The notes under the pieces: generated by a model
Told to the model about the DNA's origin: nothing
Database searches by the model: none
The model's input: only the letters and a program-made list of their open reading frames with translations
Made by a program: the position numbers and the translations under genes
From: Pelagibacteraceae bacterium
GTDB taxonomy: Bacteria; Pseudomonadota; Alphaproteobacteria; Pelagibacterales; Pelagibacteraceae
Reading direction: 5' to 3'
Assembly: GCA_018402735.1 (NCBI GenBank)
Contig: JAGYIF010000003.1
Span: 86,587 to 150,586 of the forward strand
DNA: 64,000 nt
Shown here: in pieces, positions 57,964 to 64,000 of the stretch
Layout of the letters: every line of letters starts with the position of its first letter
Position numbering within the stretch: the first letter of the stretch is position 1

Positions 57964-58410
57964 TTATTCTGCTTTTTCTTCAGCAGTTTCGTCAATTACT
58001 TCTTCTGATACATCATCTGTATCTGCATCATCATCGTCATCTGCTGCAGCATTGGCAGCTGGAACTTTTCTAGATCTTTTTGATGGTAGAATAGCTAAAC
58101 CAGATTTAGATACTTCGCCTTTATAAATTTCTTCAAAAGCATCGCCTTCTGGTGCATCAAAATCTTCTTGAACCGTTGCATCCTCAGGATGATCACGGGC
58201 TCTATCAATTGTTGCCTCAGTTAATTTCTTAATATCAATTTTTTTATCACCAATTTCTCTTAAAGAAATTACAGTTTTTTTATCATTATCCTCTTCTACT
58301 AACGGAGCATCCCCTGCCCCGATTTGCAAAGTTCTCTCTTTAGCTAAGATGATCAGATCATATTGATTGTCGACTGCTTCTAAGCAATCTTCGACTGTGA
58401 CTCGTGCCAT
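57964..58410 (-). CDS. rpoZ: RNA polymerase omega subunit
   Basis: 148 residues. MARVTVEDCLEAVDNQYDLIILAKERTLQI is the omega N-terminus that clamps the beta' subunit. The remaining part is unusually acidic and low complexity (an Asp run near 125-130, then many Glu), longer than in typical enterics but common among alphaproteobacteria. Assists RNA polymerase assembly. Convergent with the CoA-transferase at 3 nt. spoT, a frequent neighbour, is not next to it. Confidence 0.94.
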   Translation of the reverse strand: MARVTVEDCLEAVDNQYDLIILAKERTLQIGAGDAPLVEEDNDKKTVISLREIGDKKIDIKKLTEATIDRARDHPEDATVQEDFDAPEGDAFEEIYKGEVSKSGLAILPSKRSRKVPAANAAADDDDDADTDDVSEEVIDETAEEKAE

Positions 58411-58446
58411 AATTTTGAGCTCTTTTATTAAGTTCTAGCTGTAAAA

Positions 58447-59670
58447 TCAAGTAGTTTGTACGGGTCTATAGTCCTTTAATTTGATCAAAAATAACCCATT
58501 TGCAAAAACAAGATAAGCAAGCATCAAGCCAAAAATTTGGTTCATGCTAAATTGATGATCAATTAAGTAACCAAATAAAACAGGCGCTATTGCAGTTGAG
58601 AACACAAAAAGAGAAACAGTAATCGATCTTATTCCTCCTAAATATTTAGTTCCATAAATCTCAGACCAGGTCGAGGTCAGTAAGACTGCAGAAGTTCCAT
58701 TGGTCATCGCGATCAATATCATCATCATAATCGGTGTAAAATTCCAATCAATATAGATCACAAATAAATATGAAAACATGGTTGGCACTAAATAAAAGGG
58801 CAATACTTTAATCGCAGAAAATTTATCAATTAATAATCCTGATACCGCAAGTGCTATAACGCTAAAGACAGCATAAAAAGTAAAACCTTGGGCAAGTAGT
58901 AATAAAGACCAGTCTTTACTCTCAAAAATATAAACCTGATTAATAAAAATACCTGTGGTCAAAAAACCAGGCGCAAGCACAGCCGGCAGCAAAAAATAAA
59001 ATTTAACATCGCGCAGAACTTCTTCCCTTGTCCAATTTTTAATATCATGCCGGATAACAGGTTTAAGTTCTGTTTTCTCGGTTGAGCCATCCACATAGGT
59101 TCTTAAATTAAAATAAACAAAGGGAACAACTACACACAATATAAAAATAGAAATTCCAAGCCAAATGGTTTTCCATGAAAATAAAGTTATAAGAAAAATA
59201 ATTAGATAAGGCAAAAACCCCTCGCCTAAGGATAAACCAAGCCAAGACACGCTTAAAGCTTTACCGCGGTTATGATCAAAAAACTTTGCCATGGAGGTTG
59301 AAGAAGTGTGCACCATTAACCCTTGGCCTGATAACCTTAGAAAATAAAGAGCAAAAAATAATAAAACAACGCTTTCAACTAACGTTATAAAAAAACTAGC
59401 AAAGGCTAAAAAGACACAAGTAAAAATAGCAAAATAAAGAATTCTTACATCATCAATTTTTTTACCAATCCAAATTAAAGAAATAGCACTGGCAACGGTC
59501 GCTAAAGAATAAATTAGACCAAACTGGGAGTGGCTTAAATCAAGCTCTTGTCTGATAAAGGGATTAAAAATACCAATAAAAAAAGTTTGACCAAAGCTAG
59601 AACAAAATGTCAAAATGAAACCAAATAAAAGAAATCTAAAATTATTCTTAACAAATTGAAAATTAAACAT
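58447..59670 (-). CDS. MFS transporter
   Basis: 407 residues with about 12 hydrophobic segments. The first loop LIWIGKKIDDVRI resembles the MFS G-X-X-X-D-R/K motif in the 2-3 loop. The opening RFLLFGFILTFCSSFGQTFFIGIFNPFI resembles monocarboxylate/oxalate-formate antiporter-like members. Substrate unknown. Divergent from a beta-hydroxyacid dehydrogenase starting 26 nt away. Confidence 0.88.
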   Translation of the reverse strand: MFNFQFVKNNFRFLLFGFILTFCSSFGQTFFIGIFNPFIRQELDLSHSQFGLIYSLATVASAISLIWIGKKIDDVRILYFAIFTCVFLAFASFFITLVESVVLLFFALYFLRLSGQGLMVHTSSTSMAKFFDHNRGKALSVSWLGLSLGEGFLPYLIIFLITLFSWKTIWLGISIFILCVVVPFVYFNLRTYVDGSTEKTELKPVIRHDIKNWTREEVLRDVKFYFLLPAVLAPGFLTTGIFINQVYIFESKDWSLLLLAQGFTFYAVFSVIALAVSGLLIDKFSAIKVLPFYLVPTMFSYLFVIYIDWNFTPIMMMILIAMTNGTSAVLLTSTWSEIYGTKYLGGIRSITVSLFVFSTAIAPVLFGYLIDHQFSMNQIFGLMLAYLVFANGLFLIKLKDYRPVQTT

Positions 59671-59696
59671 TTACAAAAAATAAAGGAGAGACAGTA

Positions 59697-60569
59697 ATGG
59701 CAAAAGTAACGTTCATAGGTTTAGGTGTGATGGGCTACCCCATGGCAGGATATATAGCAAAAGGTGGGCACGATGTAACGGTTTATAACCGAACGATTGC
59801 CAAAGCAGAAAAATGGGCAAAAGAATTTGGCGGAAAACATGCGCCAACTCCCAAAGAAGCTGCAAAAGATTCTGACTTTGTATTTAGCTGTGTTGGTAAT
59901 GATAATGATTTAAGGGAAGTGACTATTGGTGAACACGGCGCATTTCATTCAGTTAAAGAAAATGCAATATTTATTGATAACACCACAGCATCTGCAAAAA
60001 TTGCAAGAGAATTACACAGCGAAGCAAACAAAAGAAAATTTGGTTTTCTAGATGCACCTGTTTCAGGTGGTCAAGCTGGTGCTGAAAATGGTCAGTTAAC
60101 CGTTATGGTGGGAGGAGATCAAAATCATTTTACAAAAGCAGAACCTGTGATTGATCACTATGCTAAAAAAATAAAATTATTAGGCCCATCTGGTGCAGGT
60201 CAATTAGCTAAAATGGTGAACCAAATTTGTATTGCTGGATTAGTTCAAGGTTTGTCAGAAGCTATTCGTTTTGGCCAAAACGCAGGTTTGAATATGGAAG
60301 ATGTAATTGAAGTGATATCGAAAGGTGCAGCTCAATCTTGGCAAATGGAGAATAGATACAAAACCATGATTACCGATAAATTTGATTTTGGTTTTGCGGT
60401 AGATTGGATGAGAAAAGATTTATCTATTGCAATGGAGGAAGCAAAAGCAAATGGCTCAATCCTTCCAATTACTAAAATAATCGATGGTTATTATGCAGAA
60501 GTGCAAAATAAAGGCGGAAAAAGATTTGATACATCTAGCTTAATTACCCTTCTTCCTAAAAAAAAATAA
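59697..60569 (+). CDS. NAD(P)-dependent beta-hydroxyacid dehydrogenase (3-HIBADH/GarR family)
   Basis: 290 residues. Cofactor motif FIGLGVMGYPMAGYIA near 5-20, substrate motif FLDAPVSGGQAGAENGQLTVMVGG near 117-140, and the catalytic Lys in GQLAKMVNQI near 170. Substrates in the family include 3-hydroxyisobutyrate, tartronate semialdehyde and related acids; a tartronate semialdehyde reductase would fit glyoxylate metabolism here, but that is inference. An AGGAGA ribosome site precedes the ATG, and a PNPOx-like gene follows after 4 nt. Confidence 0.88.
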   Translation: MAKVTFIGLGVMGYPMAGYIAKGGHDVTVYNRTIAKAEKWAKEFGGKHAPTPKEAAKDSDFVFSCVGNDNDLREVTIGEHGAFHSVKENAIFIDNTTASAKIARELHSEANKRKFGFLDAPVSGGQAGAENGQLTVMVGGDQNHFTKAEPVIDHYAKKIKLLGPSGAGQLAKMVNQICIAGLVQGLSEAIRFGQNAGLNMEDVIEVISKGAAQSWQMENRYKTMITDKFDFGFAVDWMRKDLSIAMEEAKANGSILPITKIIDGYYAEVQNKGGKRFDTSSLITLLPKKK

Positions 60570-60573
60570 AGCT

Positions 60574-61188
60574 GTGAGCTCAATTGAACCTGGATTTTAT
60601 AACAACAAGGATCTGATCCTTGATAAAATCTGGGCTCTGCTCAGTAAAGGCGTGAAGGATAGAGAAGAAGATTTCAGATTACCGGTGGTTGTTACTAATT
60701 CAAAGCAAGGCCCTGATGCAAGGATTGTGGTACTACGCGGTGCTTATCCAGACAGAAATGTATTACGTTTTCACACTGATATAAGATCAGAAAAAATAGA
60801 GTCTTTAAAAAATAATAAGCAAATTTACTTTCTCTTTTATAACAAGGAAGAAAAAATTCAGGTTCGTGCCACAGGCACTGCTACTATTCATTATAAAGAT
60901 GAGACCACAGCAGAATCTTGGAAAAAAATACAAAGCATGAGTAGAAAATGTTATCTTGCAACTACTGCACCAGGATCAGTAAGTGATAATCCAACTTCAG
61001 GAATACCAGAGCAATATAATGGAAAAACAGTTCCCATCGATGAAACGGAATTAGGTTATGAGCACTTTGCAATCATTGAAAGTACAATTCATTCCTTTGA
61101 ATGGTTATATCTAGCCTCCAAAGGTCATAGACGAGCCAAGATCGAATTATCAGGCACAAGCCCAACAGTTACCTGGCTTACTCCTTAA
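60574..61188 (+). CDS. Pyridoxamine 5'-phosphate oxidase-like FMN-binding protein
   Basis: 204 residues starting at GTG 60574. The split-barrel FMN fold is suggested by DARIVVLRGAYPDRNVLRFHTDIRSEKIESLKNNKQIYFLFY near 45-86, then QVRATGTATIH. The C-terminal half differs from PdxH and may bind another cofactor or substrate (as in heme-, F420- or flavin-reductase relatives). Cotranscribed with the preceding dehydrogenase. Confidence 0.82.
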   Translation: MSSIEPGFYNNKDLILDKIWALLSKGVKDREEDFRLPVVVTNSKQGPDARIVVLRGAYPDRNVLRFHTDIRSEKIESLKNNKQIYFLFYNKEEKIQVRATGTATIHYKDETTAESWKKIQSMSRKCYLATTAPGSVSDNPTSGIPEQYNGKTVPIDETELGYEHFAIIESTIHSFEWLYLASKGHRRAKIELSGTSPTVTWLTP

Positions 61189-61221
61189 GAAATATTAATA
61201 AATTTAAAAATTTAAAGATGC

Positions 61222-61246
61222 GGTAGAGGCCGATAAGGCCTCTACC
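61222..61246. terminator. Hairpin between convergent PNPOx-like gene and hsp20
   Basis: GGTAGAGGCC at 61222-61231 pairs exactly with GGCCTCTACC at 61237-61246 across a 5-nt loop. It lies between converging genes. No T run follows directly on the plus strand; on the minus strand AT-rich bases follow after a few nt. It could serve as a weak bidirectional terminator or 3'-end stabiliser. Confidence 0.6.
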
Positions 61247-61257
61247 CATCTATATGA

Positions 61258-61710
61258 CTAGTTTATTTCAATAGTTCTTGCTTTTTTAGAGTCAGGAATA
61301 ATTCTCTCTAAAGATATTTTTAATAAACCATCTTTTAGTTCAGCTCCTTTGATTTCTGTATCATCAGAAACTGTGAAGGTTTTGCTAAAATATCTTCTTG
61401 ATATTCCTTGATGAATAACTTGATTGTTTTCATCTTGTCCCTCTGTTTTGCTTTCTTTAACTGATTTAATCTTCAACAGACCATCAGCATATTCGATGCT
61501 AATATCTTTTTTCGAAAAACCAGCTAATGCCACCTCAATATCGTAACTATTATCTCCAGTTTTTGTAATATTGTATGGCGGATAATTTTCAAAAGATGCA
61601 AAGTTACTATCTTCAAACATCCTCTCAAAACTATCGAACAAACTATCATAACCAATTGACATAGGTTTTAACTGGTTAAAGATAGATAGGCTTCCATTTA
61701 GTTTACTCAT
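61258..61710 (-). CDS. Small heat-shock protein Hsp20 (IbpA type)
   Basis: 150 residues. The alpha-crystallin domain runs about 38-140, with YPPYNITKTGDNSYDIEVALAGFSKKDISIEYADGLL and RGISRRYFSKTFTVSDDTEIKGAELKDGLLKISLERIIPDSKKARTIEIN. ATP-independent holdase. An AAGGAG ribosome site (61718-61723) is clear, and upstream at 61739-61761 an RNA hairpin could form (GTAAGT/ACTTAC with an inner CC/GG). It may be a thermosensor, but that is weakly supported. Confidence 0.93.
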   Translation of the reverse strand: MSKLNGSLSIFNQLKPMSIGYDSLFDSFERMFEDSNFASFENYPPYNITKTGDNSYDIEVALAGFSKKDISIEYADGLLKIKSVKESKTEGQDENNQVIHQGISRRYFSKTFTVSDDTEIKGAELKDGLLKISLERIIPDSKKARTIEIN

Positions 61711-61883
61711 TTTTTTTCTCCTTGTTTAAGCGAGTTAGGTAAGTCCCCTAAGGCAACTTACAAAATATAGTTAAGTAGCAATGATAAATTTCCAATACGT
61801 AGAAAAATTTATTTTTACCCCTCTTGAAAAATAGGAAGTGAATTATTATATGTAATCTTTACACACTCTAAACGTCCTATCTA

Positions 61884-62432
61884 TCAATAGTATTCATATT
61901 TCTTCGGACTCTTAAATTTCCAAGATTGTGAATGTCCGAGTTTCCCTTGATTAATCGAAGTAAAAGGATTGACCCAACCCATACCGCAGTTCGGATCTTT
62001 TTTTGGTGCTGCTGAAAATCTAAATTGATTTTGCATTTTCTTTTGTTTGTCCAGCTGTTCTTGTTTCTTTTTCTTCTGATCTTCTTGGTACTGATCTAAC
62101 GGACTTAGAGGACCAGTCTGTTCTACTACCACTTCTTTAGTTGCTACTGGTTCTGCTTTGGCAACTGGTTGCGGAGTTGCTGCAGGTATATCTGCAGCAA
62201 CTTTTCCTTGGTATTTTTTTGGAACTGGTTTATTTCGCATCGTATATAAAAGAGCCGGATTATGTTCTAACAAATAATCTTTATTTTCTGTTAGAAAATC
62301 TTCTGTCACTTCTTTTATCTTCGACATAAAATAATTATGAGTTGGTTCAGCAAATCTAAACTTTGTTTTACGATCCTTACCAAACCAATTTCGTTTATTA
62401 AGACGTATCAAACTTATTTTATCGTTGCTCAT
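61884..62432 (-). CDS. Hypothetical protein, function unknown (orphan operon gene 3)
   Basis: 182 residues, not recognised. The N-terminal half (DRKTKFRFAEPTHNYFMSKIKEVTEDFLTENKDYLLEHNPALLY) looks helical and possibly globular. The centre is Pro/Ala/Val-rich (KVAADIPAATPQPVAKAEPVATKEVVVEQ), then a Lys/Gln-rich stretch (about 115-140) ends in an aromatic, basic tail. No signal peptide or membrane segment. It overlaps the upstream gene by 14 nt, so it is probably the last gene of the same operon. Confidence 0.6.
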   Translation of the reverse strand: MSNDKISLIRLNKRNWFGKDRKTKFRFAEPTHNYFMSKIKEVTEDFLTENKDYLLEHNPALLYTMRNKPVPKKYQGKVAADIPAATPQPVAKAEPVATKEVVVEQTGPLSPLDQYQEDQKKKKQEQLDKQKKMQNQFRFSAAPKKDPNCGMGWVNPFTSINQGKLGHSQSWKFKSPKKYEYY

Positions 62433-62982
62433 ATTTTTCCTCCTTATATTGCTTCAATTGCTCAATTAGTTTTGTATAGCGATTAAGTAGTTTGGTTTCA
62501 TACGAGCCTAGTTTGATAGTTGCATTTCCACTATTACAGTCTCTGATGAAAGCAAGACCCATAAGTAAATTTTGATAATTTACTTTTGTCTCATCTGTTT
62601 TTGCAAAATTAGAGTGACGAATCTCTGCTAGTTTATTTTTATATTCATCTGCCTCATAACTCTGCATCTCATAAGCAAGCAAACCACTTTGTATTTTATC
62701 GCAACGCCTTAAGTTCCAAGCCGTATAGACAATTTTGTTAGCAATTTGCATACTCAGCATATCGATGGGTTTAAGTTCTTTAATAAGTTGCTTATTAAAT
62801 TCCTCAAATTGCAATTTGTTTTCACCAATAGTGACTACATCCATTGCAAACAACCCGTGCTTTACACTGTTGCGTCTTGACCAGGATTTACCTGCTATAC
62901 TGACAGGCCCAGTACTCTTTTGGGCATTGCGTTGATTAGCTTTTATTTTTTTGATCGAAATGATCTTTTTTTCTGATGACAT
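62419..62982 (-). CDS. Conserved hypothetical protein with NAQKSTGP...KHGL motif (orphan operon gene 2)
   Basis: 187 residues. A basic N-terminal block at 16-44 (NQRNAQKSTGPVSIAGKSWS, then RRNSVKHGL) matches the recurring NAxxSTGPxTxxGKxxSxxNxxKHGL motif I recall from widespread unannotated bacterial proteins. The rest is helical and charged, ending KQYKEEKYEQR. No known catalytic pattern. A nucleic-acid contact by the basic block is only a guess. Start overlaps the upstream gene's stop by one base (TAATG). Confidence 0.62.
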   Translation of the reverse strand: MSSEKKIISIKKIKANQRNAQKSTGPVSIAGKSWSRRNSVKHGLFAMDVVTIGENKLQFEEFNKQLIKELKPIDMLSMQIANKIVYTAWNLRRCDKIQSGLLAYEMQSYEADEYKNKLAEIRHSNFAKTDETKVNYQNLLMGLAFIRDCNSGNATIKLGSYETKLLNRYTKLIEQLKQYKEEKYEQR

Positions 62983-63338
62983 TATTTGCTACCTCCTTGT
63001 ATTTTGCGAAGATCTTCATACAAATCAGCTAATAACTTTGCCTCCATTGGAGATAACAAACCTCCCTCAAGGACTGAAATTAAATACTGAATTTGATACA
63101 GATCATCATTGACAAAACCACCATTAGTAAAACTCGTTCTGAGCTTTTTAATAGTGGAACTAGTTAAAGATGGAACTGGTTGCATAAGGGGTGTGTCCAT
63201 TAAAGATCCAATGGTACTCATTCCGCCTTTAGCAAAACCAGGTCTCAACCTTGCTTGTTCTAGTTTTTTTAATTGTTGTGTTAGTATCAAAATACATTGG
63301 TTAACAATGTTTTTTTGATTGTTTGTTTGTTTAGTCAT
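62982..63338 (-). CDS. Hypothetical protein, function unknown (orphan operon gene 1)
   Basis: 118 residues, not recognised. Helical N-terminus (QCILILTQQLKKLEQARLRPG), a Gly/Thr/Ser-rich middle (FAKGGMSTIGSLMDTPLMQPVPSLTSSTIKKLRTSFTNGG) and a helical C-terminus (YQIQYLISVLEGGLLSPMEAKLLADLYEDLRKI). The ATG follows a GGAGTA ribosome site. First gene of the three-gene minus-strand operon, so its promoter lies in the palindrome-rich region to the right. Confidence 0.6.
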   Translation of the reverse strand: MTKQTNNQKNIVNQCILILTQQLKKLEQARLRPGFAKGGMSTIGSLMDTPLMQPVPSLTSSTIKKLRTSFTNGGFVNDDLYQIQYLISVLEGGLLSPMEAKLLADLYEDLRKIQGGSK

Positions 63339-63366
63339 AATTACTCCTATACATATTTGTGCCTTA

Positions 63367-63466
63367 GCACTGTCTGGTACTTGCTAAACGACCAAGCGAT
63401 CCAAACGTTAAAATAAATTAGATACGACCATTCCAAACCTGGAATCCGTCTCTAATCGTTTAGTGC
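63367..63466. other. Nested inverted-repeat region, possible structured RNA
   Basis: Between the orphan operon and the next plus-strand ORF, nested complementary blocks occur: GCACT/AGTGC (63367-63371 with 63462-63466), CTAAACG/CGTTTAG (63384-63390 with 63457-63463), ATTAGA/TCTAAT (63417-63422 with 63451-63456), ACG/CGT (63424-63426 with 63447-63449) and ATTCCA/TGGAAT (63430-63435 with 63440-63445, loop AACC). A second AAACG copy at 63403-63407 competes for CGTTT. All are in the order of one folded hairpin with bulges. Strand is not set. It could be a small RNA, a leader, or a DNA site. Confidence 0.5.
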
Positions 63467-63495
63467 TCGTTTTTATTTGTAAGGAGTGTCTACGA

Positions 63496-63513
63496 ATGAC
63501 CTCGCATAGTTAG
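63496..63513 (+). CDS. Candidate 5-codon leader ORF
   Basis: An AAGGAG ribosome site at 63481-63486 precedes ATG 63496, which opens MTSHS and stops at TAG 63511-63513. It is the only strong ribosome site before the ORF at 63522. The stop lies inside the hairpin that covers the next start codon. Translation would be needed to prove it. Confidence 0.35.
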   Translation: MTSHS

Positions 63514-63524
63514 AAAGAACTATG
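63505..63524 (+). promoter_or_regulatory. Hairpin hiding the start codon of the ORF at 63522
   Basis: CATAGTT at 63505-63511 pairs exactly with AACTATG at 63518-63524 across a 6-nt loop. The 3' arm ends with the ATG of the downstream ORF, and the 5' arm is the end of the 5-codon leader. A ribosome on the leader would open the stem, a translational-coupling or attenuation layout. Confidence 0.45.
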
Positions 63525-63746
63525 ACTTATGATTCGAGTATACCACAAATTGTATTATGGGATCAAGTATCTACCGAAAAAAAACTTATTACTCTAAATT
63601 ACTCAGAATTAACGAAAAAAATAGCATATTTTAAAGATATTCTCGTCCCTATAAGGATCTCTTATCTAGAAAAATTTGTTGGTGAAAAAAATTTTAACAC
63701 TCTTATTAATAAAAAATGTAAAATGTCGGTTAAAATAGAGACTTAG
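63522..63746 (+). CDS. Hypothetical small protein, function unknown
   Basis: 74 residues, not recognised. Begins MTYDSSIPQIVLWDQVST; the middle is helical and charged, the end Lys-rich. No membrane segment. Its ATG is inside a 7-bp hairpin and has no good ribosome site of its own, but the leader ORF with AAGGAG ends 8 nt before it. The length is short enough that chance cannot be excluded. Confidence 0.45.
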   Translation: MTYDSSIPQIVLWDQVSTEKKLITLNYSELTKKIAYFKDILVPIRISYLEKFVGEKNFNTLINKKCKMSVKIET

Positions 63747-63897
63747 TGTAGCTTTATTAGCAAGCTCTACAATGTCAATATATCTCTAGTCTCAAATGAA
63801 GTTGCAACGAAAGTAAAAAAATTTTATAATAAGTCATCCGTGATTTAGAAAATACTCTACTTGCTGCGGATTAAAACAACAGCTAAAGGAGAAACAG

Positions 63898-64000
63898 ATG
63901 GTAAAAATCATCATCCAACCACTACCAAAAAATGACCCCATATTTAAAAACAGTTTTTTAACTTATGGGAAAAAACCAATCAAAAAAGATGTGAAAACCG
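63898..64000 (+). CDS. Hypothetical protein, N-terminal part (cut by window edge)
   Basis: An AAAGGAG ribosome site lies 6 nt before ATG 63898. The frame stays open to the window edge for 34 residues (MVKIIIQPLPKNDPIFKNSF, then a Lys-rich part). No family recognised from this fragment. Confidence 0.55.
   Translation, partial: MVKIIIQPLPKNDPIFKNSFLTYGKKPIKKDVKT

Noticed and set aside
1..64000. CRISPR arrays, insertion sequences, rRNA genes or prophage
   Set aside because: No regularly spaced repeats, transposase or integrase motifs, rRNA segments or phage structural genes were recognised. The orphan block at the right end is the only accessory-like part.

Overview
The window is AT-rich, gene-dense bacterial DNA with almost no spacer. 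It most resembles a streamlined marine alphaproteobacterium (SAR11-like, HIMB59 or AEGEAN-169 type). That placement is inferred from the tig-clpP-clpX-lon order, a purB-C-S-Q-L-bolA-grx operon, two TRAP carboxylate transporters, CaiB-type CoA-transferases and many start/stop overlaps. No database comparison was possible.

Layout. 1-3.9 kb, minus strand: lon (partial), clpX, clpP, tig and a tRNA-Leu(UAG) whose CCA end lies 11 nt before the tig start codon. 4.0-8.6 kb: bdhA (broken), glnA with a clear terminator, parE (broken), tRNA-Leu(UAA). 8.6-17 kb: a CinA-like gene divergent from sfsA-map-purBCSQL-bolA-grxD, then rpsD. 17-29.7 kb: nadE-cysS-cimA-trmJ, class II DAHP synthase, glmU-glmS, gph, prpB-prpC, a methyltransferase. 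29.7-36.4 kb: nrdAB, phosphomannomutase, a papain-like orphan, rlmJ, HIT and MazG-like genes. 36.4-46 kb: a carboxylate/hydroxyacid cluster (CoA-transferase, enoyl-CoA hydratase, TRAP dctMQP, PLP aminotransferase) divergent from a large FAD/Fe-S D-2-hydroxyacid dehydrogenase. 46-52.5 kb: SDRs, small enzymes, membrane proteins and dusA. 52.5-58 kb: malonyl-CoA decarboxylase, a second TRAP system and a divergent CoA-transferase, readable as malonate use. 58-61.7 kb: rpoZ, MFS, a beta-hydroxyacid dehydrogenase, a PNPOx-like gene and hsp20. 61.9-64 kb: an accessory block of unrecognised genes, with an RNA-like palindromic region and a leader-ORF/hairpin start.

Two things stand out. First, at least twelve single-base frameshifts lie between 2.5 and 29.7 kb, in housekeeping genes (tig, bdhA, parE, cysS, nadE, citrate synthase, a methyltransferase). 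I recognise none from 29.7 to 64 kb. This looks like uneven sequence quality rather than real decay, and I annotate the full spans of the broken genes. Second, the right end (61.9-64 kb) is the only stretch of orphan genes and carries the strongest unexplained RNA-level structure.
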